DNA of 26,139 bases. It comes from a virus. The first letter of the stretch is position 1; each line of letters begins with the position of its first letter. The DNA is taken from positions 1 to 26,139 of IMG/VR virus record IMGVR_UViG_3300033894_000009, one strand, 5' to 3'. Below the pieces are notes generated by a model. The model saw nothing but the letters and a program-made list of their open reading frames with translations. It was not told where the DNA came from and ran no database searches. Of this stretch, positions 8,236 through 16,705 are shown one piece after another. A program made the position numbers and the translations under genes.

Positions 8236-9363
8236 TTACTCCTCTGGTTTCATTTTACTAAAAGGTGCGTTAGATTTTTCTTGTTTTGCTTCTAAACTTT
8301 TTTCTCTTAAAGCAGTTTGTTTGTTGTGGTATTCTTTTCTTTCATTTAAATTTGCATAGTCGTATGCAAGCTTTTGTGAAAACTTCTGCATATCAGTGTT
8401 TAGTTTTGTGTTAAATTTGTATAAATCGTAATCTTGTTTCATCTCAAACTTGATTGCATCAATTATACTCTTATATAGTTTACCTTTTTCTTCTAATTCT
8501 TTCAACACATTTTGATATTGGTCTTTCAATGCTCCAACTTTATCCATATTGCTTTTGATTTTGTATTTTAAAATCTCTCCTGTCTGTTCTAAAAACTGCA
8601 CTATATTTTCATTAACTGACCTTGCTAAAACTGGATTTTCGGCTATCATAGTCAAATCTGTGGTGGATAAAGATTTAGGGTCAACTCCATTTGTCTTTGC
8701 TAAATAATAACCTTTTACTACATTATTAACTTTTTCTACAGCTTCAGTGTAAGGCATAGATGTAAGTAAGTTGGTTAAATGCTCGTTTAAATCTTCTGTA
8801 GTGATATTGTTTAAAGGAGTTTTAGCAAGTAGGAAAGGTATAGTCTGCATTGTTTGTAATAGCTGTTTTTCGTAGATGTCGTTAGCTTGTAAGTATTGTT
8901 GTGATAAATTATCATAAACTTGTCTGTGTTTATCTAACTCTCCAAATAAAGTGTATATCTGAGATGCAATTTTAGAAAGTGTGCTACCGCCTTCTTGACC
9001 GTCTGCTTCAGATGTAGGAGAAGGAAGGTCTCCGCTAACATTAGAGCCTGTGCCTAAAATCTCATTTAAAGGAGGTAGTTTAGATGTGTTGGCTGTAGTA
9101 GTTTTTCCGTTGCCTGATTTTTTAGCTGTTTGTTTTTGCCCTTGTTTAGGAGATTGCTTCTGCTCTTGATTAGTAGCTTGTTCTTGTGTTTGAGTAGTTG
9201 CTTGTTCTTGCGAGTTATCCTTACCTGATAAAGCTAATACTCCTGCTCCGACAGTTGGCACGCCTAAAATTGTAGACATTGTTTTATGATTTTTAGCGAA
9301 GTTTATTGCACCTTTTCCTAAATCTACTAATAAAGGTAATCCTCTTAATATTGCTCCCCACAT
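8236..9363 (-). CDS. Putative ejection/internal virion protein with Gln-rich linker
   Basis: A 375-residue protein. The N-terminus (1-48) is hydrophobic and Gly/Ala-rich, with a membrane-like segment around 32-47. A low-complexity linker rich in Q, T, K, N and E follows (about 50-95), then a Pro/Ser/Gly patch, then a long helical region with probable coiled coil (about 260-350) and a charged tail. It lies between two other ejection-type genes and the giant virion protein, so a gp14/gp15-like role in DNA ejection is the best guess. AAGGAG sits 5 nt before ATG 9363. No enzyme motif is seen. The Gln-rich linker is unusual for a virus suspected to be thermophilic. Confidence 0.6.
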   Translation of the reverse strand: MWGAILRGLPLLVDLGKGAINFAKNHKTMSTILGVPTVGAGVLALSGKDNSQEQATTQTQEQATNQEQKQSPKQGQKQTAKKSGNGKTTTANTSKLPPLNEILGTGSNVSGDLPSPTSEADGQEGGSTLSKIASQIYTLFGELDKHRQVYDNLSQQYLQANDIYEKQLLQTMQTIPFLLAKTPLNNITTEDLNEHLTNLLTSMPYTEAVEKVNNVVKGYYLAKTNGVDPKSLSTTDLTMIAENPVLARSVNENIVQFLEQTGEILKYKIKSNMDKVGALKDQYQNVLKELEEKGKLYKSIIDAIKFEMKQDYDLYKFNTKLNTDMQKFSQKLAYDYANLNERKEYHNKQTALREKSLEAKQEKSNAPFSKMKPEE

Positions 9364-9372
9364 AGCATCTCC

Positions 9373-10293
9373 TTACCATGAAGTAGTTATTTTTGGTGGT
9401 ATATATCCATAAGGAAAAATAGGTAAATTTGTTGCTGGGAATGGGAATGTAATTCCTGAAGTTTGTTGCTGTTGCTGTGGTTGTTGCTCTTGCTGTTGCT
9501 CTTCTTGTTTATTCTGTTTCTTACTTTTCTTAGTTTCTATTATTTGTTTTAACTTTTTTATAGCTTGCTTTTTTCTTTCTGTAGTATCTGTTGTAGCAGA
9601 AGTTGAAGGAGTAGCAGTAGGAATGAGAGATTGTAAAACATCATTAGCTTTAGCATTAAAGATAGATTGAATGCTTTGCATAGCAGGTGTGTTAAAAGTA
9701 TTGTCGGCTTGTTCGGCTCCTTGTGTTTGTTGCTGAGTGGGAGCTTGTGTGTTTGTGAATATGTTAGAAAATAAAGCAAGGAGTGTTGGGTTAGATAAAA
9801 ACGCTTCTTTGTTGGCTGATAAAACAGCTCTCCAGTAGTCAGGTATATTAGGGTTCTTTAAAAATTCGTCAAATTGTTGAGATTTCTTTAACACTTCTGC
9901 TGTTTTCTTTAAACCACCGCCAGAGATTATATCTCTTAAAGCATCATTTTTAATAGCCGCCAACTTACCTCCAAGTGGTGCTTTAGAAAAAGTTTCTCTG
10001 TGCTCTTTTATTGTTAAAATATGCTCTGCTAAAGGATTACCTGCTGATGCTAATTCTTGTATTTTATTGAAGTCAATACTCCCATCTTTACCTACAGCTT
10101 CAGGTAAATATGTTTTAATCTTATCTTTCAAATCTGTTAAATTAGGGTCTGAGTATTTTTCAATATACGGCTTATAAGTTTTGGCTTCAGCAATAGTATT
10201 CACCACATCTTGCAAATCAACTAAAGCATCTAAGAAAGGGTTGCCTGAATATTTACTTAACTGTGCGAAACCTTCTTGGTTTAAAATATGCAT
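9373..10293 (-). CDS. Putative internal virion protein with poly-Gln C-terminal segment
   Basis: A 306-residue, mostly helical protein. The C-terminal third is low complexity: a T/A/S-rich stretch, a basic segment (KKLKQIIETKKSKKQNK), then a nearly pure Gln/Glu tract (EEQQQEQQPQQQQQ), closing with an aromatic/proline tail (about the last 30 residues). AAGGAG lies 6 nt before ATG 10293, and the gap to the next gene is 9 bp. I do not recognise the family. Its place among ejection-type genes and its length suggest a minor virion protein. The tail might be a peptide that docks into the portal or giant protein, which is speculative. Confidence 0.6.
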   Translation of the reverse strand: MHILNQEGFAQLSKYSGNPFLDALVDLQDVVNTIAEAKTYKPYIEKYSDPNLTDLKDKIKTYLPEAVGKDGSIDFNKIQELASAGNPLAEHILTIKEHRETFSKAPLGGKLAAIKNDALRDIISGGGLKKTAEVLKKSQQFDEFLKNPNIPDYWRAVLSANKEAFLSNPTLLALFSNIFTNTQAPTQQQTQGAEQADNTFNTPAMQSIQSIFNAKANDVLQSLIPTATPSTSATTDTTERKKQAIKKLKQIIETKKSKKQNKQEEQQQEQQPQQQQQTSGITFPFPATNLPIFPYGYIPPKITTSW

Positions 10294-10303
10294 GGCTAAC
10301 TCC

Positions 10304-11146
10304 TTAACTAAAAATTCCTTTTATTTTACTAAATATACTACTCATTGTCTGACCGAAGTCAGGTAAATCTTGTTGACTATTCTTAATATAGTTGTTAAGA
10401 GAAGACGATATCTGTTGTAAAGGAGTTGATTTTGGATAGATAGTCACATTAGAAGATAAACCGTTTAATAAACCTGCAAGCTTTTGTTGTAAATCAAATT
10501 TGTTAATTTCTGGATTTATGCTTGTGAAAATATCTGAAAAAGAAGTTAACACTTGCGGAGCTTTATCATAGTAGTTTAAGAAAGCATTCAGCTTGTCTTT
10601 ATCAAGCCCTACTAAATCCTTAGTTTGTGCTTCGGCTACTTTTCCGTAGAGTTGATTAACTATATCAGATTGTGTTAACTGAGTTGCAGGTGAGTTATAC
10701 ATACCTAAAGCAGATAAACCGAGTGCAGATTTACTCCATTGATTATTCATTTGTTGAAAAACATTGCTAAATAAACTGTTATATTTGTCGGATATATTTC
10801 TTTCAGCTTCTTTAAATAAAGTATCGTATGTAAAAGGTGTGGTTTTAAATATATTATAAGCTTCGTTTACAAACGGAGCTTGAATGCTGTATTGAAGGTT
10901 GGCTATATTTCCTACCTGACCTTCCAAGTTTTTAACTATGTTGTAAGCTTCTTGAATCGTTGGGGGGATATAAGTGCCGATGCGGTCGCTTTCTTTACCT
11001 GAAAACAAACCACCAACACCGCCTAACAATGCTCCCCAAGGGCTTCCGCCTGTGCCTAAAAATCCGCTGATAGCTCCAGTTGCTATCCCGCCTAAACCTT
11101 TTCCTATATTACCTAAAAGTTTTCCGAAATCTCCTAAAAACGCCAT
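10304..11146 (-). CDS. Putative DNA-ejection protein with Gly-rich N-terminus
   Basis: A 280-residue protein. Residues 1-50 form a Gly/Phe/Leu-rich amphipathic segment with repeated GxxxG-like spacing (GLGGIATGAISGFLG, GALLGGVGGLF). The rest is helical and polar. Gly-rich N-termini of this kind are typical of podovirus ejection proteins (T7 gp14-like, P22 gp7-like) that insert into the host envelope. It follows the head-tail adaptor directly; the ATG at 11146 precedes by 2 bp the end of the adaptor gene, so the two should be translationally coupled, with GAGGT as ribosome site. Assignment rests on composition and position, not on a diagnostic motif. Confidence 0.62.
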   Translation of the reverse strand: MAFLGDFGKLLGNIGKGLGGIATGAISGFLGTGGSPWGALLGGVGGLFSGKESDRIGTYIPPTIQEAYNIVKNLEGQVGNIANLQYSIQAPFVNEAYNIFKTTPFTYDTLFKEAERNISDKYNSLFSNVFQQMNNQWSKSALGLSALGMYNSPATQLTQSDIVNQLYGKVAEAQTKDLVGLDKDKLNAFLNYYDKAPQVLTSFSDIFTSINPEINKFDLQQKLAGLLNGLSSNVTIYPKSTPLQQISSSLNNYIKNSQQDLPDFGQTMSSIFSKIKGIFS

Positions 11147-11148
11147 AT

Positions 11149-11778
11149 CTAATACCTCGGGTTGTCTATTCTTATTAATGTTTTAGAGTATTCCCTTCTC
11201 TCTTGTCTTGCTCTCTCATTGGCTTCCATATACTCTTTAAGCTTAGCTTCAATGTTAAAATCAGCAGAATAAAATCTTTCTATTAACAATCCCATAGTTA
11301 GATTAAGCAACTCAAAATTTTCAGTTAATAAAGGATGCGAAGCTGTCGGAGATGTTAATGTATCATCATTGTAAGTATATACATAGTAGTCAACTATGTA
11401 GTCATTATTGTCAATAAGAGAACAAGAAAAGTAAAGCTTTTTATCTACAGCATCGTAGTAGTATCTATTAGGATATCCTTTAGCTGTAGCATCAAACATT
11501 AAGAAAAATGCTTTAGTGTCTTTATCACCGTATAACTCTTGCTTTTGTGTTTTATCGTAAACAGTTTTAATATACTTTACATTGTCAGGAATAGTGATAA
11601 AGTAGTTATCTTTAAGAACAGAGAACAAGGTTGTTTTGTGATTGTAAGCAAAATCAATCCTTGTCTCTAAATCTTGAATAGCGATTTTAAAGTAATTCCA
11701 TATCTGTGTAAGTAAAGTATCGTCATACGGGACTTTTTTATCCCGTATGACAAAGTCTATAAACTCTTGATTAGTCAT
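11149..11778 (-). CDS. Head-tail adaptor / gp11-gp4-like tail accessory protein
   Basis: A 209-residue protein lying directly after the major capsid gene, where podoviruses encode the adaptor that seals the portal (T7 gp11, P22 gp4). The N-terminal part is helical, the middle is Tyr/Asp-rich beta (YYYDAVDKKLYFSC, DYIVDYYVYTYNDD), and the C-terminus is a long helix with HPLLTENFELLNLTMGLL then EANERARQERREYSK. This helix-beta-helix pattern, with a late 'P-L-L...' helix, fits the connector family as I know it. GGAG lies 8 nt before ATG 11778, and the gap after the capsid gene is 3 bp. Confidence 0.65.
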   Translation of the reverse strand: MTNQEFIDFVIRDKKVPYDDTLLTQIWNYFKIAIQDLETRIDFAYNHKTTLFSVLKDNYFITIPDNVKYIKTVYDKTQKQELYGDKDTKAFFLMFDATAKGYPNRYYYDAVDKKLYFSCSLIDNNDYIVDYYVYTYNDDTLTSPTASHPLLTENFELLNLTMGLLIERFYSADFNIEAKLKEYMEANERARQERREYSKTLIRIDNPRY

Positions 11779-11781
11779 AGA

Positions 11782-12882
11782 TTAAGCTCCGATTAAAATT
11801 GCTCCTGCTGGTTGACCTTCAACGCTAAACCAAGTAGGTGTTTCTCCTCTTACAGTATGCACTGCTACAGACATAAATCTGCCGTGATCTACTGTTTGTG
11901 TTGGTAATACTTGCTCTGGTAAAACAATTGCTTCTCTGATTGCGTCTTTAGACAAGAATATAGCTATTGCTTTTCCTTGTAAGTTAGGGTTTCCATACAA
12001 GCCTAAATCAGGGTTGTATTGTGTTAAGAAGTAATCTATCCATTTTCCTTTATCAAGGATAATATCCTGACCGTAAAATCTACCTACATAACCATCATAA
12101 ATTCTGCTACTATCTCCCAATCTTGATACAATCGTGCTAAAATCAGGGTCAGACATTAATCTCATTTCTGCTTGATGGTTGATAATAACAAGGTAATTAC
12201 CAAAGCCTTTACCGTCAAGTGAAGGAACATTTAAATCTGTTAAGATGTGTGCGAAGTTAAGAATGTCTTTTAGAGTTAACCCAGAAAAGCTTACATTTGA
12301 TAAATCCGCTTGCTCTACTGTGATTGGAGTAGTGTTTTGTGAAAATGTCTTTGTTGGTAAAATAGATTTACCTTGCATAACAGATATGCCAGAACTTGTT
12401 TTTAAACCTAATACATCTAAATATCCGAAAGCGTTAGTTAATAAATCTCTTTCAAGTGAGCCAATCACGGCATTGGATAGTTGCTCTCTAACTTCTGCAA
12501 CAATGTCAAACTGAGTAAAAATTCTTGCATGAAGAGTAATCGGCATTTGGAGACCTCTTTCATCAACTGCTATGTCAGAAGTTTTGTAAGCCATAGATTG
12601 TGTAGGTAATGGGTCAAATTCGCCGATGTTATTTTTCCATAGCGTATCAAAGCCACGAGTTAACTTTTTCGGAATGATTAGATATTTACCTTGTCTTTGT
12701 CCGAACTCTGTAAACTTAGATACATACTTTCTGAATGTTGCTTCTGGCATTACCTTTTTCATCAGCTCCTTAGACATCTCAGCTCTTGTAATAGGTGCTG
12801 TGTCGCCAGTGTCAATAAACACCTCTGAACTAAACGCTGCTTGATTTGGTGTTGCTACTGTCTGCCAAAAAACTTGTGCCAT
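11782..12882 (-). CDS. Major capsid protein, N4-gp56 family (HK97 fold)
   Basis: The shell-forming protein, 366 residues. The N-terminal section (MEKV-type helix region with KKVMPEATFRKYVSKF, then QGKYLIIPKKLTRGFDTLW) and the following block ERGLQMPITLHARIFTQFD are typical of the N4 gp56-like branch of HK97-fold capsid proteins. The C-terminal half carries the expected phrases for reading and re-binding chain segments (DFSTIVSRLGD, GYVGRFYGQDIILD). AAGGAGGT before ATG 12882 is among the strongest ribosome sites in the window, fitting high expression. The scaffold gene ends 18 bp upstream, and a candidate promoter lies just before that gene. Confidence 0.85.
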   Translation of the reverse strand: MAQVFWQTVATPNQAAFSSEVFIDTGDTAPITRAEMSKELMKKVMPEATFRKYVSKFTEFGQRQGKYLIIPKKLTRGFDTLWKNNIGEFDPLPTQSMAYKTSDIAVDERGLQMPITLHARIFTQFDIVAEVREQLSNAVIGSLERDLLTNAFGYLDVLGLKTSSGISVMQGKSILPTKTFSQNTTPITVEQADLSNVSFSGLTLKDILNFAHILTDLNVPSLDGKGFGNYLVIINHQAEMRLMSDPDFSTIVSRLGDSSRIYDGYVGRFYGQDIILDKGKWIDYFLTQYNPDLGLYGNPNLQGKAIAIFLSKDAIREAIVLPEQVLPTQTVDHGRFMSVAVHTVRGETPTWFSVEGQPAGAILIGA

Positions 12883-12899
12883 TGTGTAATAACCTCCTT

Positions 12900-13496
12900 T
12901 TAATTAGTTTCGTCTAAAGATACATTTTCACGGATAGAAGCTTTCGGTATTCCAATTCTTCTCATCTTACCGCCGTCTTCTATACCGTCTAAAAACTCTA
13001 CTATCGCTGCTTCTTTAGCTGTAATCTTTTCAAGATATTTTTTATACTCATTAGCATAATCATTCATTTTAAAATTAAGTGTAGGTGGTTGTTGTGATGT
13101 AGGCATCTGCTGTTTAGCAAACTGATATTGTGAAGAGAGAATGTCTTTGGAGAAAGAAGCTATCTCTTTTAACACTTCATTATAAGCTTCTTCTAAATAA
13201 TCAAAGTATTCATCTCTAACTCTTCCTGACTGAATGTCAGTTAAAACCTTTTGGTCTGCTTTTGGAATAACTAAATTAAGGATTTTTGAAAAGTTTTTTA
13301 AATGCCCGAACTGTGATCCAAACCTAATCAATCCAAGCTCTTTCCATGCTCTAAACTGCTCTTCTACTCCAGATGTGTTAGCTTGTGGGGAAGAGTTGGG
13401 CTGTGTGTTGATAGACTGCTGCGGTGGTGCGTTAGCCTCAGGCTCTTTAACGAGCTCCTCTAACTCTTTTAAAAGCTGTTGCATTTCGTTATCCAT
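12900..13496 (-). CDS. Capsid scaffolding protein
   Basis: A 198-residue acidic, helix-rich protein immediately before the major capsid gene, the usual place of phage scaffold genes. The N-terminus is an acidic helix (QQLLKELEELVKEPE), followed by a Pro/Gln/Asn/Ser-rich linker (about 20-45), a helical body and a charged C-terminus. There are no cysteines or enzyme motifs. AAAGGAGG precedes ATG 13496. Acidic N-terminus plus flexible linker plus helix is what scaffolds look like, but sequence conservation is poor in this class, so the call depends mainly on position. Confidence 0.7.
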   Translation of the reverse strand: MDNEMQQLLKELEELVKEPEANAPPQQSINTQPNSSPQANTSGVEEQFRAWKELGLIRFGSQFGHLKNFSKILNLVIPKADQKVLTDIQSGRVRDEYFDYLEEAYNEVLKEIASFSKDILSSQYQFAKQQMPTSQQPPTLNFKMNDYANEYKKYLEKITAKEAAIVEFLDGIEDGGKMRRIGIPKASIRENVSLDETN

Positions 13497-13515
13497 AATA
13501 TATCCTCCTTTAGTA

Positions 13516-13543
13516 AATTTATTCCGTTTTTAAATTTTGTCAA
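13516..13543 (-). promoter_or_regulatory. Candidate sigma70-type promoter before scaffold and capsid genes
   Basis: On the - strand a perfect -35 TTGACA (13543-13538) overlaps the stop codon of the terminase gene. After a 16-nt spacer comes TAAATT (13521-13516), which matches the -10 consensus at 4 of 6 positions. The predicted start near 13509 gives a leader of about a dozen bases that begins almost at the AGGAGG site of the scaffold gene. This is weaker than the other two promoters, but the same layout is seen. The spacer is very A/T-rich. Confidence 0.5.
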
Positions 13544-14991
13544 TACTCAGGCACAACTACTTTAAAAGTGTCAAACTTTTTCTGTCTTGCAACTCCCCAT
13601 ATCACATATCTTAAAGCATCGTGTATATGGTCGTAGTAGCCATCTTTTATAGGTTTGCCAAAATCGTCCATCTTAAATTCTCCGAGAAAGCCTGCCATAG
13701 AGATTGGAACATCAGGTGAAACTTGTAAAGCTTTTTGATTGCGGATGTCTTTATCAAGCAATTCTCTAATCAAACCTACACTATCAAGTATAGGCACTTT
13801 GTTTGTAATTACATCGATATTATACTCTTGCCTTATTCTACTAATGATAGACATTCCGTCTGTTTGGCTTGCTTGTCTTCCTGCTATATCACCATACCAT
13901 TCTACTTGTAAAGCATCAAGCTTCCACTTCTCCCTTAACCTTCTTCTAACTAAGTCTATAAATTGAAGAGTAGAAACATTTTCTCCAAGCAATTCATCAA
14001 TCACTATCAACCTGCCCCATTCATCTTCAGCAAGCAGGACAAACGCAGGTCTTCTAAAGCCAAAGTCTAAGCCTGCATATACTTTATAATAAAACTGTAA
14101 ATCTTTAGGAGTTATAACACCTTTAAAAACATTTGCTTCAGTAAAGGTGGATGTGTATAAACCATTATCAACATAAGCACTGCCCCATTCACCGTGAAGC
14201 ATTACTCTTTTAAAAGCATAATTTCTATGCTCCATCTCAACATAAAAAGAGTGTGAAAGATTAAACTGTTTAGCGAAAATGTAATCCCCGTCTCTACCTA
14301 TTACTTCATACCGTGTATTACCGATTGTGTAATACTCTTTATCTTCATAAACATACGGCATAGCTTTTGCTGTAAATACAGAAACGGGGATTTTAACTTT
14401 GATGTAGTTGTCGTATGAAGAAGATTTAATAATCTTTGTCTGTGGATAATTTTCTTTTACAAACTTCCTATAAACCCAGTGAGTTTCAGGCACAGGGTTA
14501 AGATTAAGCAAGCCTCTATTAAACTCTCGTCTTAATCTCATTCTTTGTGAAACTTCGTCGAAAGCTTCTTCACTAATTCTGTCAAGCTCGTCTATTATAA
14601 CAACGTTAAATTCGTAAGATAACACGGAGCGATATTGTTGGTTTTTGTCTGATAAAGAGAGATAGAATATTCTTGTGCCTGTGATTAGATTTTCTATATA
14701 CTGTAAATCGTCTTTGATAATAAACACTTCATCTTGCTTAGCTCCAATCTCAACACATCTCTTTTTAAACTCAGAAACAAGTGTGTTTTTCAAATCTCTT
14801 AAACTTTCCCTTGCAATAAGTATTTGTGAATTTTTATACTTTTCGTCAAAGAATAAAGTAAGCAGGGTTATAACTGCGGCAGTAGTCTTTGCTGAACCTT
14901 TACCGCCAACAGATAGTATCCACCTTAAATCTGGCTCATAAAAGAAAGAGTTATAAATCTCTGCCTGTTTATCTGTTAGAACAAAACTCAC
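13540..14991 (-). CDS. terL: Terminase large subunit (GTG start)
   Basis: DNA-packaging motor, 483 residues. N-terminal ATPase: Walker A GGKGSAKTT (29-37), a second conserved block AREssLRDLKNT-like (60-70), and Walker B VVIIDE (130-135). C-terminal RNase H-like nuclease: YAGLDFGFRRPAF near residue 307, then the acidic strand IVIDE, and a final DHIHDALRY near 455-463. This is the standard TerL arrangement of ATPase plus nuclease. The start is GTG 14991, with GAGGT 5 nt upstream. No ATG serves, and Walker A begins at residue 29, as expected for a full-length protein. The gene lies between a small virion-like gene and scaffold, away from portal, an uncommon placement. Confidence 0.93.
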   Translation of the reverse strand: MSFVLTDKQAEIYNSFFYEPDLRWILSVGGKGSAKTTAAVITLLTLFFDEKYKNSQILIARESLRDLKNTLVSEFKKRCVEIGAKQDEVFIIKDDLQYIENLITGTRIFYLSLSDKNQQYRSVLSYEFNVVIIDELDRISEEAFDEVSQRMRLRREFNRGLLNLNPVPETHWVYRKFVKENYPQTKIIKSSSYDNYIKVKIPVSVFTAKAMPYVYEDKEYYTIGNTRYEVIGRDGDYIFAKQFNLSHSFYVEMEHRNYAFKRVMLHGEWGSAYVDNGLYTSTFTEANVFKGVITPKDLQFYYKVYAGLDFGFRRPAFVLLAEDEWGRLIVIDELLGENVSTLQFIDLVRRRLREKWKLDALQVEWYGDIAGRQASQTDGMSIISRIRQEYNIDVITNKVPILDSVGLIRELLDKDIRNQKALQVSPDVPISMAGFLGEFKMDDFGKPIKDGYYDHIHDALRYVIWGVARQKKFDTFKVVVPEY

Positions 14992-15000
14992 AAGCTACCT

Positions 15001-15372
15001 CTATGTATTTGATTTAGGAAATCTTATAACCAAACTACCGGCAGGTATGATAATTTGGTCTTGTGTTAAGTAAGCTTTAGATTGCGATAAATCAATAGTC
15101 ACTACAGGTGAAGCGTTGTCATAAAGTGTTAGTTGAGTTATCGGGTTTGTGGTTGGAGCTACATCTTCAGAAGCTACAGGAAATCTTATATCGCTTGCAT
15201 TCGTAATGTAAACATATGTAGCGTCTTCAGATGTAGAACAAGTAGATACCTGCTGTCTTTGATAACCACCGCCTTGACATTCTGTCCCGTCTTGTCTTAT
15301 GAGAGCAACAAGGAGCGAACTCACTTTCGGTGCTACTAAGTCTGCAAAGCTTTTTGTTAATGTTGTTGCCAT
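15001..15372 (-). CDS. Small beta-rich virion protein (tail-fibre/decoration-like)
   Basis: A 123-residue, beta-rich, Thr/Ser-rich protein. The pattern is an N-terminal helix, then GGGYQRQQVSTC, VYITNASDIRFPVASED, ITQLTLYDN, VVTIDLSQS and finally QDQIIIPAGSLVIRF. The end, with a strand followed by IPAGSLVI, matches a common family of about 120-residue phage proteins often labelled tail fibre, which I recognise from pattern only. It has its own perfect promoter and a strong GGAGG site, suggesting high copy number. A capsid or tail decoration protein is equally plausible. It overlaps the preceding small gene by 16 bp and ends 9 bp before terL. Confidence 0.55.
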   Translation of the reverse strand: MATTLTKSFADLVAPKVSSLLVALIRQDGTECQGGGYQRQQVSTCSTSEDATYVYITNASDIRFPVASEDVAPTTNPITQLTLYDNASPVVTIDLSQSKAYLTQDQIIIPAGSLVIRFPKSNT

Positions 15373-15545
15373 GTTTTATCAACCTCCGTTAATAATATTA
15401 TAGCAGAATAATTTGTCGTGTCAATAACTTTTTCATTTAAAATTAACTCTGCTTCCATTGATTTGTCAGGTTTTACATACACTACTACTCCGTGCTTTAC
15501 CTTTACCGATTTACCGCTTTTACCTTGTATTATCTCTATACCCAT
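15357..15545 (-). CDS. Small beta-strand protein of unknown function
   Basis: A 62-residue protein, probably all beta (IEIIQGKSGKSVKVKHGVVVYV, then ELILNEKVID). GAGGAG is 8 nt before ATG 15545, which lies inside the end of the preceding gene, and its own end overlaps the following ATG by 16 bp. The bases coding its C-terminal third also form the promoter of the next gene. I do not recognise it. It may be a cement or tail accessory protein. The ribosome site and overlap on both sides support it as real. Confidence 0.6.
   Translation of the reverse strand: MGIEIIQGKSGKSVKVKHGVVVYVKPDKSMEAELILNEKVIDTTNYSAIILLTEVDKTWQQH
15397..15424 (-). promoter_or_regulatory. Perfect sigma70 promoter with extended -10, before the 123-aa virion gene
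   Basis: On the - strand TTGACA (15424-15419), a 16-nt spacer, then TATAAT (15402-15397). TGC directly precedes the -10, giving the extended TGn motif as well. Both hexamers match consensus exactly. The predicted start near 15390 leaves a leader of about 18 nt containing GGAGG (15387-15383). The site lies wholly inside the 62-aa gene. It should drive the 123-aa gene and terL, and possibly the genes beyond. Confidence 0.8.
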
Positions 15546-16705
15546 AAAGAAAACTCCTCTATTCTTAAAGCATTGTTTGAGTGAATAGTTATCACAAAAT
15601 CAGTGCCTCTTGCTAACAACCTATAATTGCTTTTGTTATACATTATACCATAACTCCATATATTATATCCATTATCATATCTTGCTTCAATAATAAGTGA
15701 AGCTACTCTGCCACTGTCTTGTTGAACTTCAGGAATAAAAACTCTTGCTGACTTTAAAACTATATACGGTGTGGATAATCTGAAGTTAATCTCGTGGTAG
15801 TTGTTTATTGGATTGTAGTCTGTCTGTAAAATGTCTGTAGTAATAAAGAAACTATCTTCGTTTATCTTAAAACAAACATTAGGAGTTAAAAATACAGTTT
15901 CTCTTCCAAAGTAAAAGTTTTTAAAGTCTTTAGTTATGTAAATATAAGAGTTGTATAGCGTGTTATAAAACACATAAAATGATTGTGTCTCTCTAATGAA
16001 CTTTATTCCTACGTTTTCAAAATTTTGGAACGGAGTATATCTGTAGTCAAAGGTTGCTTGTGTTTGTAAGTAGATAATGTCTTTAATATTCATATTTAAA
16101 ATAACTGTGTAATCATCTCCGATAAGATAAAGTTTATCTTGGAAGTAGATTAAATCTACATTAACTGTCGGGTTAGAGAAAGTAGCGTATGAAAAAGATG
16201 TTAAATTTACTTCACTCCCGTCATCAGAAGAAGCTAAAACACCTGCACTATCAAGCCCGAAAAGATGTATTGTTGTTGGATTAGCTGTTATGATAGCAAA
16301 TAGTTGCGGAGTTATTTGTTTAACTTTTAATATACTCATTCTTGCATCATCTATTAACAAGCTTACAACTTTAACTGTGTCATATACAGTGTTTATAATC
16401 AAGCATTTATCTTGATAAAAAATAAAGTAGGTATCACCGAAAACACAAAAGCCTTTAAAGTTAGGTGTTTCAAAAACTTTTTCAGAGTTGTATAAAACAT
16501 AGTCGTAATACTTGTCGTATATATAAACAATCTTATCGTTTAAGTAAAAGCCATCGTAAACATTAAAAGCATGAAGCGGTTGTTTTGATGCAATTTTCTT
16601 AAGTGTTCGAGGAAATATAATATTCTTGTTTTCATTCAGCTTGACAAAATCGCCTGTAATCTTGGCTAAATCTAAGCTAAGTAAGTCAATTGATTTTAGC
16701 TCCAT
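15536..16705 (-). CDS. Putative tail tube/nozzle-like virion protein with propeller-like repeats
   Basis: A 389-residue protein rich in Tyr, Phe, Ile and Asn. Blades of similar shape recur: GFCVFGDTYFIFYQDKCLI, LIYFQDKLYLIGDDYTVIL, SFYVFYNTLYNSYIYITKD and SFFITTDILQ. This suggests a beta-propeller, as found in podovirus tail nozzle/tube proteins (T7 gp12, P22 gp10 class). That comparison is structural inference, not sequence recognition. ATG 16705 overlaps the end of the repeat-rich gene before it by 10 bp. Its ribosome site (GGGGGGAT) is poor, so it is probably expressed by translational coupling. Confidence 0.55.
   Translation of the reverse strand: MELKSIDLLSLDLAKITGDFVKLNENKNIIFPRTLKKIASKQPLHAFNVYDGFYLNDKIVYIYDKYYDYVLYNSEKVFETPNFKGFCVFGDTYFIFYQDKCLIINTVYDTVKVVSLLIDDARMSILKVKQITPQLFAIITANPTTIHLFGLDSAGVLASSDDGSEVNLTSFSYATFSNPTVNVDLIYFQDKLYLIGDDYTVILNMNIKDIIYLQTQATFDYRYTPFQNFENVGIKFIRETQSFYVFYNTLYNSYIYITKDFKNFYFGRETVFLTPNVCFKINEDSFFITTDILQTDYNPINNYHEINFRLSTPYIVLKSARVFIPEVQQDSGRVASLIIEARYDNGYNIWSYGIMYNKSNYRLLARGTDFVITIHSNNALRIEEFSLWV

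Noticed and set aside
9558-9779. 73-aa frame on the same strand within the Gln-rich gene
   Set aside because: Out-of-frame shadow of a low-complexity gene, without a ribosome site.
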